From NCBI GenBank assembly GCA_032622095.1, contig CP136066.1, positions 57,754,609 to 57,818,608 on the forward strand: DNA of 64,000 nucleotides. The letters are read 5' to 3'. Under the pieces are notes generated by a model, which saw nothing but the letters and a program-made list of their open reading frames with translations, ran no database searches and had not been told where the DNA came from. This document shows positions 12,707 through 23,497 of this stretch, piece after piece (within the stretch, counting starts at the first letter, position 1; every line of letters starts with the position of its first letter). Position numbers and translations under genes: made by a program. This stretch comes from Siphonodentalium dalli. Lineage: Eukaryota; Mollusca; Scaphopoda; Gadilida; Siphonodentaliidae.

Positions 12707-13680
12707 CGCTTCGAATGCTCTCTCCTGTTAGGGCCCCAGAACCACGCAATCTCACCTTTTAAAAGATTAGTGACTGGAGCCAGCATGTCAGACAAATTTG
12801 GAACATACCTGCCCAAGTAGTTTATCATTCCCAGCATTCTTTGCAGCTCAGAAACCGTTTCCGGCGGCTTCAAATCCATAACTACTTGAACTCGCTCTGG
12901 ATTTGGGGTAATTCCAACTTTATCTAAAATATGCCCAAAGAATTTTATCTGAGATTTACTAAACTCACATTTTTCTCTGTTCAGCTTTAACCCCGATTCT
13001 TTCATACGCCCCATCACCTTGGCCAGGTGTTCGTCGTGTTTGATCCTTACCGTATACGATGCAGTCGTCTATAAGACAATCCACCCCTTCCAAGCCAGCG
13101 AGCATTTCGACCATCTTGCGCTGAAAAATTTCTGGCGCCGACGTGATTCCTTGGGGGGGGACGCGACGCCAAGCGAACCTACCGAATGGACTGATGAATG
13201 TCGTCAAGGGGACGCTTTCTGGATCCAGCGGAATCTGAGTAAAACCTCCGCTTGCGTCTAGACGGCTGAAAACAGTCATACCTACCAGCTTAGGTGAAAT
13301 ATCATCCATATTTGGCATCATGTACCTTTCCCGTTTGATTGACTCATTAAGACGTTTAACGTCAACACATATTCGAACCTTACCTGACCGTTTCAAAACT
13401 GGAACCAATCAGTCGGCTCAGTAACTGGAATAATTACCTTAGTTTCAACCAAACGATCAAGTTCTTCCTTCACCTTTTCCATCAGCGGAAATGGAATCCG
13501 GCAGGGTGTGGCTACGCTATATGGCATGGCACCGGGTTCTAGTTCAATCCTCACAGGAGAGCAGTTCACCAACCCACTGGTACCAAATACCTCCTCATGA
13601 ACTTCTTCGGCCCGTTTCACAAGGTTTAATGTTGAAGCAGCACCCATACCAAGCAAATTACTCTGGTGGTCTCCTTTCAC
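12703..13680 (-). pseudogene. pol: Reverse transcriptase domain of the gypsy-type element, frameshifted
   Basis: Three frames in succession (13680-13393, 13408-12965, 13017-12703) together cover RT. Visible motifs: MVPVLKRSGKVRICVD, FSRLDASGGFTQIPLD (first catalytic Asp), TFISPFGRFAWRRVP, and the catalytic box CLIDDCIVYG in place of the common YVDD. HILDKVGITPNPERV and the thumb sequence MLGMINYLGRYVPNLS follow. At least two frameshifts, near 13400 and 13000, break the frame. Confidence 0.88.
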
Positions 13681-14773
13681 TACAAAAACTCGGAATGTGT
13701 AACGTTTACCCTCCCGGAAAACCTCCGCGGTAAATTGGCCTCGACAAATAACCTCACCCCGGGACTCAAGACAGAAGACACTGGCTTAAGTTTGGGCTTG
13801 TTTTTCAATTTCGAGTAAGTAAGCTCAGACATGACAGTGGCATCTGCCCCCGTATCAATCTGAAAACTCACATTCGTATCGCATATTCTCAACTGTGTAA
13901 TCCACGGCTCACTCTCTCTAGAATCACAATTACACGTAAGAGTTCCCAAATAATAGTTCTCGTCTGTTGCTTCATCGGGCTCCTCGTGAGTTTCAGTAAC
14001 CTCTCTAACATTCCGTCGCTTATTCAGACAGCAAACAGCGAAGTGGTTAAACAGATGACAGATTCGACATCTTTTTCCTTTTGCCGCGCAAACTTGATCC
14101 TTTCCGTGAAACCGATTACACGAACCACACCTTTTATTACCAGGTTGATTTCCATGTTGAGGATAGTATTTATTATCTGCCTGTCTCCGAGTGCGAACAA
14201 ACGGTTTCGATTTCTGGTATTTACCACGCACTTCCTCAATATTTCTTGACAAATCTTTGATCTGACCCTTCACGAGTTCACTTTGGCGAGTCATCGCTAC
14301 AGCGTTGTCCAGGGTTAAGTCTGCCTCCAACTGCATTTTCTCCGACAGTTCTTTGTCTACAATCCCGATCACTATCCGGTCCCGGATATGTTCAGATTTT
14401 CTGTCCTTGAAATCACAATGCTCCGAAAGTTCATACAAACTTCGTATATATTGTTCCACAGATTCACCTAACTGCTGTGATCGATTGTAGAATCTAGCCC
14501 GTTCATGAATAATATTCCGTTTCGGAATGAAGTGTGCATCAAACTTTGATAATACAATATCGAAAGTATCTTTTTCCCTATTTGTTAAAGTAAACGATTG
14601 AAAAATGTTCTCTGCCTCACGTCCCATCGAATAGATCAACGATGAGACTTGCACTTTCCCGCTCTCTGCGTCCAACTTATAGAAGCAGTCCTGTATCGGG
14701 AAAAACGAGCTTTCCATTCCGACCAAGCCGTAGGAGAAGTAAAATCAAGCGATTCCGGTGGTTGAAACGGCAT
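13680..14773 (-). pseudogene. gag-pr: gag-protease of the gypsy-type element, frameshifted
   Basis: The likely true start is the ATG at 14773 (frame begins MPFQPPESLDF). That frame shifts near 14700 into the frame running to 13680. The Gag part carries the helical capsid-like stretch (QQLGESVEQYIRSLYELSEH) and a cysteine-rich, zinc-knuckle-like region, CGSCNRFHGKDQVC and CRICHLFNHFAVCC. The protease motif IDTGADATVMS follows (IDTGA is the aspartic protease active site). Next to it the frame loses protease homology near 13740-13680, another likely indel. Gag packages the RNA and the protease matures the polyprotein. Confidence 0.85.
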
Positions 14774-14814
14774 AATGCAGCAGATAATAGTCCAATATCG
14801 TTCACTTAGGTAAA

Positions 14815-14831
14815 GTTTACTTCCGACACCA
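14815..14831 (-). other. Primer binding site
   Basis: Directly inside the 5' LTR the minus strand reads TGGTGTCGGAAGTAAAC. The TGG plus following bases fit the 3' end of a leucine-type tRNA (..CTTCCGACACCA). The tRNA identity is my inference from the general form of Leu tRNA ends. Confidence 0.7.
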
Positions 14832-15418
14832 TGTTCGGGATGCTCGAGTCAAGGTATATGTTAACCCTTTACCCAACAGAAGGGCCATGTGCCAATGCAT
14901 TCTCTTATATATGCGAGTCGACCATAGGCCGCCTCGCATATATAAGAGAATGCATTGGCTTAACACATTAAAAATTATAAAATTGTTAAAGAATGTAAGA
15001 AAAAATGGTAAAAAGTGTTAAAAAAAGATTTTGTTTAGGCCAATGCATTCTCTTATATATGCGAGGCGACCTATGGTCGACTCGCATATATAAGAGAATG
15101 CATTGGCACAGGGCATAACTGTAACTATCACAATGTGGTCAAGGAGCCGGTTCCAATGATATCCATATTTGTATGGTTTTATTGAGACAGACCGAAGATA
15201 TTTTAGGCTGTTGAAGCTTTATTTGGCCGGTTTTGGCCGGTTTGTTGGGTAAAGGGTTAAAGTATATAGTATTTTATTATCATCTCATGACGGCTATCAC
15301 ACACTCCCAGATTCCCGCTTTTCTCACATCAATTATACTCCCAACAAATACTCTGTAGGTACCGCCCATTCATTGCAAGAATACGTCAGTCAAACTCAGT
15401 TGTACTCTTACTCTAACA
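14832..15418 (-). repeat. 5' LTR (element sense), split by a MITE
   Basis: 587 bp. Removing 14865-15256 plus one TTAA leaves 191 bp that match 10538-10727 almost throughout. Confidence 0.9.
14865..15256. mobile_element. piggyBac-like MITE nested in the gypsy LTR, copy 1
   Basis: 392 bp. Terminal inverted repeats are CCCTTTACCCAACA and TGTTGGGTAAAGGG, flanked by TTAA on both sides (14861-14864, 15257-15260). The sister LTR shows the single TTAA empty site. Inside are two hairpins built on GCCAATGCATTCTCTTATAT and its complement. A second copy is at 51274-51655. TTAA duplication with CCC ends is the hallmark of piggyBac-mobilised elements. Confidence 0.92.
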
Positions 15419-15423
15419 GATAC

Positions 15424-16171
15424 TCTCTCAAATTCCCGGCAGATTTTGTGAATAATAACTAAGAATACACTTGGCTTTTTATGGGAATAAATCATAACAA
15501 ATCTATATCAATATACGAAATTAATGTACTGGGGTATATGCGTAATGGGGGATACTGCGCTGTTGTCGTTGGGAGCACATTCAATGTTGCAGAAACTGAT
15601 AGAATTTGGCAAAATTATTTTCATTTGGCAAAAGAACGTTTCTTGCCAGCGCGGACCTTGTTCGAATGATGTGTCCCCGAATAACGCACACCCACTACAT
15701 TAATTTCTTAAAGTGATGCGAAACAATAGGGCGATGTAGAATGATCTTGCTCAAGGTATTTATTTTTACAAATATTATATCCAAATTGACCACACACACT
15801 TATATAGAAATTAAATGCAGTGACTCTCGATGGCGAAATCGTTTCGTGTTTTTGCCGATAATTGCGTCCCGAATCGAGAAGTAAATATTTACAATTGAAC
15901 GTATTTTAGACAATGTTTTCTATGGAGTGGAACGGTCGATTTGCTTGAGATGTTCAGTGATAATAGTAGAATGAGACATTCCTCCAGTTGGCATAGCGCC
16001 TGAATACTAACTTATCAGTTGCATGCACCCAAACAAGTCCATAGTTTCTCAGAGACCCCAATGTTTGTTTGGGAAATAAACAAACACAACATACATAGGA
16101 AGCCCCATGAGGGCACAGCGAAATGCCCCAAAGGAAAGGGCTCTGTTACAAAATTTAATTGATTTAATTAT
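15424..16171. other. Stretch between two retroelements
   Basis: No gene seen. The part from about 16000 probably belongs to the downstream end of the tyrosine-recombinase element, whose terminal repeats I could not delimit. A short palindrome around TTTGTTTGGGAAATAAACAAA lies near 16062. Confidence 0.4.
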
Positions 16172-17166
16172 TTAGAGGCCCAAATTCATAGAAACGCCCA
16201 TCAAACATTCCAATGATTCGTGCACATATCCATCCTTTGCCTTTTCACTTTTCCATCTGCCATGTTTTTTGAACAATCTGTCAGGAATACCTCGATTCGC
16301 TGCTTGAGTAGCTCCTCCAGATCTGAGACTATGCAAGCCGAAAGCTTTGATATCATGAACTATGTTTGAGAAACCCTGAATGAAAATGTCTCTAAATCTT
16401 GAATAGGTTAAAGGAACATTGTCAGCTCTTAATTTATAGCCAGGAACAGAAATTTCAGTCAAACGACGAAAAATGAATTCATGAGAACTTTCGTCAATAT
16501 TGGAAAGAGTAAGATACTCCTCAAGGTTTTTTGCAGGACATAGCTCAGTTCCAGTTCGCCCAATAACGATCCACGAACCATCACGATATACATCCGTTTT
16601 CGATTTCTCAATGAAGAGAGACAAATGTGTCGTAGTAATTTCAATATCATTGCGTTTTATGTTTAGCACTTCGCACGACCTCAGAAAACCCCCAACAGTA
16701 CCATACTGAGCAAGCGCATATCTTTCAACGAAGATCGATCACATTGACGATAGAAATCCTTTATATGGTCTATAGATATAGGCTCTTTCTTAATACTGGG
16801 TCTTGACAATCTCCGCTTCCCGGCTTCCAAAACATTCTGAACCAACGAATTGTCAGTTGGAGACATTAAACCAATTAATCGGTGGACATATTGGATGCCA
16901 TAATAAGCCGAAATAACAGGCGATACTGTTTTTGCTTCTTGAATAATAGTTCTAAGATAAATCGCACAAGATAAAGGAGTCGCCGGAAGAATCTGCGTAA
17001 CTCCATGAAAACATGCCCATTTAGACCAGCGTTTACAGGCATAAAAGTACTTTCGGTTAGTCGAAGATGCACGAGCATCGCATAACAATTTTGGAAGCTT
17101 ATAGGCAAGTTGTCCAATGTCCTGGGGCAATTGTTCTATTTCCGATCCAAAAATATCTACAAACAC
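16172..17166 (-). pseudogene. YR: Tyrosine recombinase of the DIRS/Ngaro-type element, frameshifted
   Basis: Two frames, 17166-16681 and 16669-16172, join around FLRSCEVLNIK, where the first catalytic Arg should lie. The second frame has FGLHSLRSGGATQAANRG (His-x-x-Arg box), KKHGRWKSEKAKDGYVHES (His and the nucleophile Tyr) and a Lys-containing beta-hairpin (IEKSKTDVYRDG). The N-terminal SAM-like part includes SSTNRKYFYACKRWSKW. The protein would integrate a circular DNA copy by strand exchange, which explains the absence of a target-site duplication. One frameshift lies near 16675. Confidence 0.88.
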
Positions 17167-17405
17167 CTGAAAACAAAATATATATCAATATATACGAAAA
17201 CATTATAACATAAATGTTACACGTGAGTGAAATCAACTCTCAAAGCCATCATATTAAACGGCAGATCTTTTTCTCCAAATAGAACTCCACCCACTCTACT
17301 AGGAGTAAAGCACGATTTTGTTGCTTGCCAACGCAAAACTCCTTTCACGAACCAATTAAAACTGGAATGTCCAATACAAATTATAGGCCAAAAATATGCT
17401 GAAGG

Positions 17406-18707
17406 TCATTCTGGCACAATCAGTGTACCCTTTGCATGACAGTTTTCTAAGTGACTTATAGTTCTGCCTATCAAAGAAATTGGTGGAACCAACCAATTAA
17501 TATCACGATTCCATTGGGCTGTGAAAGCATCAACGTTATCAGAACCAGGATTCCAGAAACGAGAATAAAACCTGGAACATTTAGTGTTGTAAAAAGAAGC
17601 GAAACAATCTACTGTGTGAGGTCCCCATTTAGAATCGATCATTTTAAAAAGATATTCTGAGACGGCCCAATCATCCAGATCTACTATTTTAGATAAATAG
17701 TCCGCCCTTTCATTCTCGTTCATGGGTATCCACTCCATATTCAAAAATATACGATACTTCAAACATAATGAAAATATGGCTTGAGCTACTTTCTGAATAT
17801 GAGGCTTCATACTGCCTTTTTCAACAATGCTGACAACATTTTGATTATCCGTAAACCATTTTATAGAATCACAATATAACAATTCACTCAAACTGTTCAG
17901 TACTAATTGCACTGCTCTCCACTCACGCCAAGTGGAACTCATGTTCACTTCGTCAACAGACCACTGTCCGTGAGATACACGATCTCCGAACTGGACGCAA
18001 TAACCAGCGTAACCTGTTTCACTAGCGTCTGAATAAATCATTTTTGTGCAAGAAAATTCGGAATTTAAACAACGAGTATTGAAAATCTCAATATTATCAC
18101 GCCAGAATTCAAGCTGATTGATACTACGGTTAGATAACTGAATATGAGAATTCCAAGAATTAGCATTGTCTATATCTACACTCAAACAACGGGTCATGAG
18201 TTGAACAGCACTACCAATGACTAGCTTAGTGGCAATTAATTGTCCAACAACGCCCGCTACCTTCTTGACCGGGATGGAACTACCCACTGATGACTGTCGA
18301 AGCAGAATATTTATCGCAGAATGAATCTTTGTCATTTTAAGATCTGGAATTTTAATCTCCATGGAGAGAGTATCAAGTTTAATACCCAAAAATTCTATAC
18401 ATTGACTGGGTGTCCATAATGATTTCTCAGTCTTAGGTACAAAACCACTCTGTAACAAATCCCGTTTGATATCGGCTGCAATAGACTCAGTTTCCTCTCG
18501 AGATGAGACTATCGCCAAACCGTCATCAAGGAACATAACCACCCGTTTCCCTTCACCCCTCCACTTTTTTACAAACCCCCTTGTCACTTTAGTAAACAAA
18601 TACGGTGCTGTGGAAATTCCAAATGGGACAACCAGGTATTTATAATATAATCTTCGACCTTCTTTGTCTGTCCACGAAAAACCAAGAAATTTTGTATGCT
18701 CTTCCAT
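17406..18707 (-). pseudogene. pol: RT and RNase H of the DIRS/Ngaro-type element
   Basis: A 433-codon open frame lacking its N-terminal RT part. Motifs in order: YLVVPFGISTAPYLFTKV, the catalytic box VMFLDDGLAI, the RNase H start MIYSDASETGYAGY, WREWRAVQLVLNSL and WFTDNQNVVSIVEKG, then ADYLSKIVD. The C-terminal WGPHTVDCFASFYN...DAFTAQWN...PPISLIG stretch is characteristic of DIRS-order RNase H tails. The FLDD box is usual for this order. Confidence 0.88.
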
Positions 18708-18823
18708 GATATCTAAATGATAAGCAGAGTGAATATCAAATTTTATACACCAACAATTAGGTTTTAAAATACAGAAGAGCGGTCTTCCAATCTTCGAACT
18801 TTACAGACATTTTCCAAAGGTAC

Positions 18824-19498
18824 CTATTCACAACACTCAGGTCTAAAATGAGTGTTTTTGTTATCACGAGTCGCCACCGATAACGGATTTACAATTATTG
18901 GCTTGTGATCACACTTTTCAATTAACCCTCTATCCAGCAGATTGTTAATTTCTTGTGAAACAAATTCGAAATGCTGCTTGGCTGAACTATTATTACCGAG
19001 TTCCATAGATGGTGGTGTTAAATAGAATGGTATCTTATAGCCATTCTCAATAGTATTTATAACAAAAGATGTAGATTCAATCGATTTCCAAAACTCAACA
19101 TTCTTTTTAAGTCTATTTTTAACAATAATATCAGCAAAACCACTTTCATAACATTCAAAATCTGATGTTAAAGGTGTCCCTTTGTGACAATGGGCGGAAT
19201 TCTCAATACATGAATTGTTATTCAATGTACCAAAACTAGAACAATACTTAACTTTCAGCCCATTGTCATCGATCCGGTGTGCATCATTTCCGAGGATGGA
19301 ATCCGGCGACACTGGATGACGGTTGTTGAGAGGTACCGCTAACGAAGGGATAAAATCTCCTGTGATGCTGGAAGGACCCGCAGACGAAACACGCGCCTCT
19401 ATTCGGTCCAGCGCCCTTGCCACGAAAGGACTGAACACCAGCAGAAGAAATGCTGCTAGACATGAGAGAAGAATCAGTTTTCTTCTGATAAGGCACAC
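18824..19498 (-). pseudogene. pol: N-terminal part of RT, DIRS/Ngaro-type element
   Basis: The end of this 224-codon frame reads EFVSQEINNLLDRGLIEKCD and VNPLSVATRDNKNTH, the entry to the RT fingers in this class. The frame breaks near 18826; in another frame LDLSVVN continues, so an indel separates it from the main RT frame. Confidence 0.75.
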
Positions 19499-20105
19499 TT
19501 CTAGTGGTTTTCTGTTTCTTCTCTTTGAGTTTCCTAACAGCCCTGGTCTCTACACGATTGATGCGCCTATCATCTTCTGAATCGCTCGCCAAATCGTTAA
19601 CCTTGTATTGTTTTACAGTTTCCCAACCGCCTTCAGACGAATCCGCTATCTTAATTAGTTTGATGCGTTCTTTAATTCTTGTAATTTCCGAATTTACAAT
19701 GTCTCGACCGTAATCCACCTTTCCGTTATCCAAAGCCCAATTAACTTGCTTCAAATTGTCCAATGTTTGAGAGGAAAACAGATATTGCTGATTATTGCCT
19801 TCAAAACGCCAATTCAACGATTTGTCCGCTTTCAACCGCTCGACCTCTGCTCTCGATTTGAAGAATCGATCGTTGATTACTTCTAATTTCTTGTCGATCC
19901 GATCCTCCAGTTCCCCGTTTTGAGAATCAAAACGATTCAACAAAAGATCCAATTTGTCAGAAAGTTCTTTGTTTTCAGACATCGCCAGGTGAATTAACGG
20001 ACAAGAGCACAACAAAACGAGCACAAATACACATCCGATCGCCGTGTCTCTACAGGTGCGAATGACCCTGAACCAATCAGCACGGATTGACGATACCTCA
20101 CACAA
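19284..20105 (-). CDS. gag: Gag-like protein of the DIRS/Ngaro-type element
   Basis: A 273-codon frame. The likely start is the internal Met of MSENKELSDKLDLLLNRF (about residue 42). A coiled-coil-like N-terminal half is followed by a basic region (TRAVRKLKEKKQKTTR) and CFVCGSFQHHRRFYP, a CCHC knuckle whose last Cys is replaced by Tyr. The frame overlaps the following RT frame, as in related elements. Confidence 0.75.
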   Translation of the reverse strand: MCEVSSIRADWFRVIRTCRDTAIGCVFVLVLLCSCPLIHLAMSENKELSDKLDLLLNRFDSQNGELEDRIDKKLEVINDRFFKSRAEVERLKADKSLNWRFEGNNQQYLFSSQTLDNLKQVNWALDNGKVDYGRDIVNSEITRIKERIKLIKIADSSEGGWETVKQYKVNDLASDSEDDRRINRVETRAVRKLKEKKQKTTRSVPYQKKTDSSLMSSSISSAGVQSFRGKGAGPNRGACFVCGSFQHHRRFYPFVSGTSQQPSSSVAGFHPRK

Positions 20106-20238
20106 TTCGTGCTGAGTACCGAACTACGCGCAATCATGCGCTACAATATATCAACAGCTTGATTACCCAATCAAACAGTAACCCCTCGGAGAAATCAGTT
20201 CCATTCTAATTCGTCCCTCAAACGAATAGAACTATATG

Positions 20239-21205
20239 GGGACATGACAATCTGCGGGATGGGATGGGATATGGGACAAAACGACAATCTGCGGGACAGA
20301 ATTTCAAATTGCGTGGGACGGCCGATATCTCGAGAAATACAGGGCGTAGGGGGCTCATTTTGGTGTCTAACGAAAGGCACACGTTCGCCCTATCCAAACA
20401 TATTAACCCCGCCACTAACCAAACACCAGAAGTTGCATTATTTGATCGACAACTGACCTAACATTGGGTGGAATTTGGGATAGCATGACAATCTGCGGGA
20501 CAGGATTTTCAAATTGCGTGGGACGGCCGATAGCTCGAGGAATACAGCGCATGGAGGGCTACTTTTGGTGTCTAACGAAAGGTCCACATTCGCCCTATCC
20601 ACAAATATTAACCCCGCCACTGACCGGACACCGGAAGTTACATTATCCGGTCGACAACTGACCTAACATAAAATGCCACAAACACGAAAAACTGCGTTCG
20701 ACATTAATGTTTAGAATTTAGATTTCTCGATGAATATACTAGCAAACAACAAGTTTTAGGTATCAAATAACGCAGTGGAATACTGTGCATTCGTTTTTAG
20801 CTACAATATGGCTGTTTTAGTACGAATATTGTAATGGCGAACACGCAAACACGCTCCGATAAAACAGCTAAAAATAGACTAGATGTTTACAATTACAGGA
20901 TCGATTTCAGCCGGTATATTCAATATAATGGGGCGTATAGTATATCAAAATGTAGAATTAGACACGGGGAATGTATTTTTTCCAAATGGGTCCACCAGAC
21001 GGTGAAATTGTTGCAGAAATTCGCTCCAAGATATTCTCACTTATTTTTATTTCAGTTGTGACTAAAAGCCCAGATGCCGGAGCCCAGCGACTAAAAGCCA
21101 AGTTACAAAATAGATCAACTGGTTTGAACGAATGAATATGTCAATGGTAAGACTATTCAAAAGAATATTCAAATCAAATAGTGTTTATAGACTTAAAAAC
21201 TTATG
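20239..21205 (+). repeat. Left arm of the foldback element
   Basis: The phrase GACAATCTGCGGGA occurs three times (20245, 20284, 20488), and a segment of about 206 bp containing TGCGTGGGACGGCCGATA is tandemly duplicated within the arm. An open frame starting at 20834 (MANTQTRSDKTAKNRL) is broken near 20970 by a T-run length difference relative to the right arm. Confidence 0.85.
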
Positions 21206-23284
21206 TGTCCGCCATTCATATATGCGGTGAAGTTTTCATATTATCTGCCAGTAATACGCGGGGGAGGTTCTCATATGAACATATTATCTGCCGGTCATAC
21301 ACGTGGAGGTTCATATTATCCGCCGGTCATACGCGAGGGAAGTTTTCTTATTATCCTCCAGTCATACGCGGGGGAAGTTCTGATATGAACATATTATCTG
21401 CCGGTCATACGTGGTGGAGGTTCATATTATCCACCGGTCATACGCGAGGGAGGTTCTCATATTATCCTCCGGTCATACGATGGGGAGGTTCTCATATGAA
21501 CATATTAACCGCCGGTCATACGCGAGGGAGGTTCTCATATTATCCACCGGTTATACGCGAGGGAGGTTCTCATATTATCCTCCGGCCATACGTTGGGGAG
21601 GTTCTCATATGAACATATTATCCGCCGGTCATACGCGGTGGAGGTTCTGATATGAACATATTATCCGCCGGTCATACGCGAGGGAGGTTCTCATATTATC
21701 CACCGGTCATACGCGAGGGAGGTTCTCATATTATCCTCTGGTCATACGTAGGGGAGGTTCTCATATGAACATATTATCTGCCGGTCATACGCGGTGGAGG
21801 TTCATATTATCCGCCGGTCATACGCGAGGGAAGTTTTCATATTATCCTCCAGTCATACGCGGTGGAAGTTCTCATATGAACATATTATCCGCCGGTCATA
21901 CGCGGTGGAGGTTCATATTATCCGCCGGTCATACGCGAGGGAGGTTCTCATATTATCCACCGGTTATACGCGAGTGAGGTTCTCATATTATCCTCCAGCC
22001 ATACGTTGGGGAGGTTCTCATATGAACATATTATCCGCCGGTCATACGCGGTGGAGGTTCTCATATGAACATATCATCCGCCGGTCATACGCGAGGGAGG
22101 TTCTCATATTATCCACCGGTCATATGCGAGGGAGGTTCTCATATTATCCTCCGGTCATACGTAGGGGAGGTTCTCATGTAAAAATATTATCTGCCGGTCA
22201 TACGCGGTGGAGGTTCATATTATCCGCCGGTCATACGCGGGGGAAGTTTTCATATTATCCTCCAGTCATACGTGGGGGAGGTTCTGATATGAACATATTA
22301 TCTGCCGGTCATACGCGGTGGAGGTTCATTTTATCCACCGGTCATACGCGAGGGAGGTTCTCATATTAGCCTCCGGTCATACATAGGGGAGGTTCTCATA
22401 TGAACATATTATTCGCCGGTCATACGCAGTGGAGGTTCATATTATCCACCGGTCATACGCGGTGGAAGTTCTCATATGAACATATTATCCGCCGGTCATA
22501 CGCGGTGGGGGTTCATATTATCTGCCGGTCATACGCGAGGGAAGTTCTCCTATTATCCTCCGATCATATGTGGGGGAGGTTCTGATATGAACATATTATC
22601 CGCCAGTCATACGCGGTGGAGGTTCATATTATCCACCGGTCATACGCGAGGGAGGTTCTCATATTATCCACCGGTTATACGCGAGGGAGGTTCTCATATT
22701 AGCCTCCGGTCATACATAGGGGAGGTTCTCATATGAACATATTATCCGCCGGTCATACGCGAGGGAGGTTCTCATATTATCCACCGGTTATACGCGAGGG
22801 AGGTTCTCATATTAGCCTCCGGTCATACATAGGGGAGGTTCTCATATGAACATATTATCTGCCGGTCATACGCGGTGGAGGTTCATATTATCCGCCGGTC
22901 ATACGCGAGGGAGGTTCTCATATTATCCTCCGGTCATACGTGGGGGAGGTTCTGATATGAACATATTATTCGCCGGTCATACGCAGTGGAGGTTCATATT
23001 TTCCACCGGTCATACGCGGTGGAAGTTCTCATATGAACATATTATCCGGAAGTTCTCATATTATCTTTCGGTCATATGTGGGGGAGGTTCTGATATGAAC
23101 ATATTATCCGCCGGTCATACGCGGTGGAGGTTCTCATATGAACATATTATCTGCCGGTCATACGCGGTGGAGGTTCATATTATCCACTGGTCATACGCGG
23201 TGGAGGTTCTCATATGAACATATTATCTGCCGGTCATATGCGAGGGAGGTTCTCATATTATCCACCGGTCACACCCGAGGGAGG
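21206..23284 (+). repeat. Minisatellite, forward-oriented block
   Basis: About 2.1 kb of tandem units of 33, 35 and 43 bp around CCGGTCATACGCG and GGAGGTTCTCATATGAACAT. Units alternate in a higher-order pattern (CGGTGGAGG and CGAGGGAGG types). Because few units hold a stop, long open frames run through it (phrases like ILSAGHTRWRF), but these follow from the repeat and are not genes. Confidence 0.95.
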
Positions 23285-23497
23285 ATATGACCGGCGGATA
23301 ATATGTTCATATGAGAACCTCCCCAACGTATGACCAGAGGATAATATGAGAACCTCCCTCGCGTATGACCGGTGGATAATATGAACCTCCACCGCGTATG
23401 ACCGGCAGATAATATGTTCATATGAGAACCCCCCCCCCCCCGCGTATGACTGGCAGATAATATGAGAACCTCCACCGCATATGAATGGCGGACACAT
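23285..23497 (-). repeat. Minisatellite, inverted block
   Basis: About 213 bp of the same units in opposite orientation. Includes one unit with a run of C in place of the usual ACCTCCC. The switch point is GAGGGAGGATATGACCGGCG near 23280. Confidence 0.92.

Larger units (their letters stand above)
10538..15418 (-). mobile_element. Ty3/gypsy-type LTR retrotransposon (decayed), with nested MITE
   Basis: LTRs of about 190 bp (TGTTCGGG...TCTAACA) bound a minus-strand gag-protease-RT-RNase H-integrase order. The duplication GATAC lies at 10533-10537 and 15419-15423. The primer binding site and polypurine tract are in place. The element carries several frameshifts and a stop within integrase, so it is not autonomous now. 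The LTRs differ by only a few bases once the MITE in the 5' LTR is removed, so insertion was fairly recent. No env-like frame is seen. Confidence 0.93.
16172..20105 (-). mobile_element. DIRS/Ngaro-type tyrosine-recombinase retrotransposon, decayed
   Basis: On the minus strand the order is Gag-like, reverse transcriptase, RNase H, tyrosine recombinase. This set without an integrase, and with a phage-like recombinase, defines the DIRS order. Given coordinates cover the coding part only. The split or inverted terminal repeats of such elements were searched for in 15.4-16.2 and 20.1-20.24 kb without success. Several frameshifts break it. Confidence 0.88.

Noticed and set aside
10538-15418. Infectious retrovirus-like element (errantivirus)
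   Set aside because: No third frame after integrase, and coding regions are frameshifted; it is a plain decayed gypsy-type element.
21206-23497. CRISPR-like array of regular repeats
   Set aside because: There are no unique spacers of uniform length; units of 33, 35 and 43 bp abut directly and the genome is eukaryotic. It is a minisatellite.
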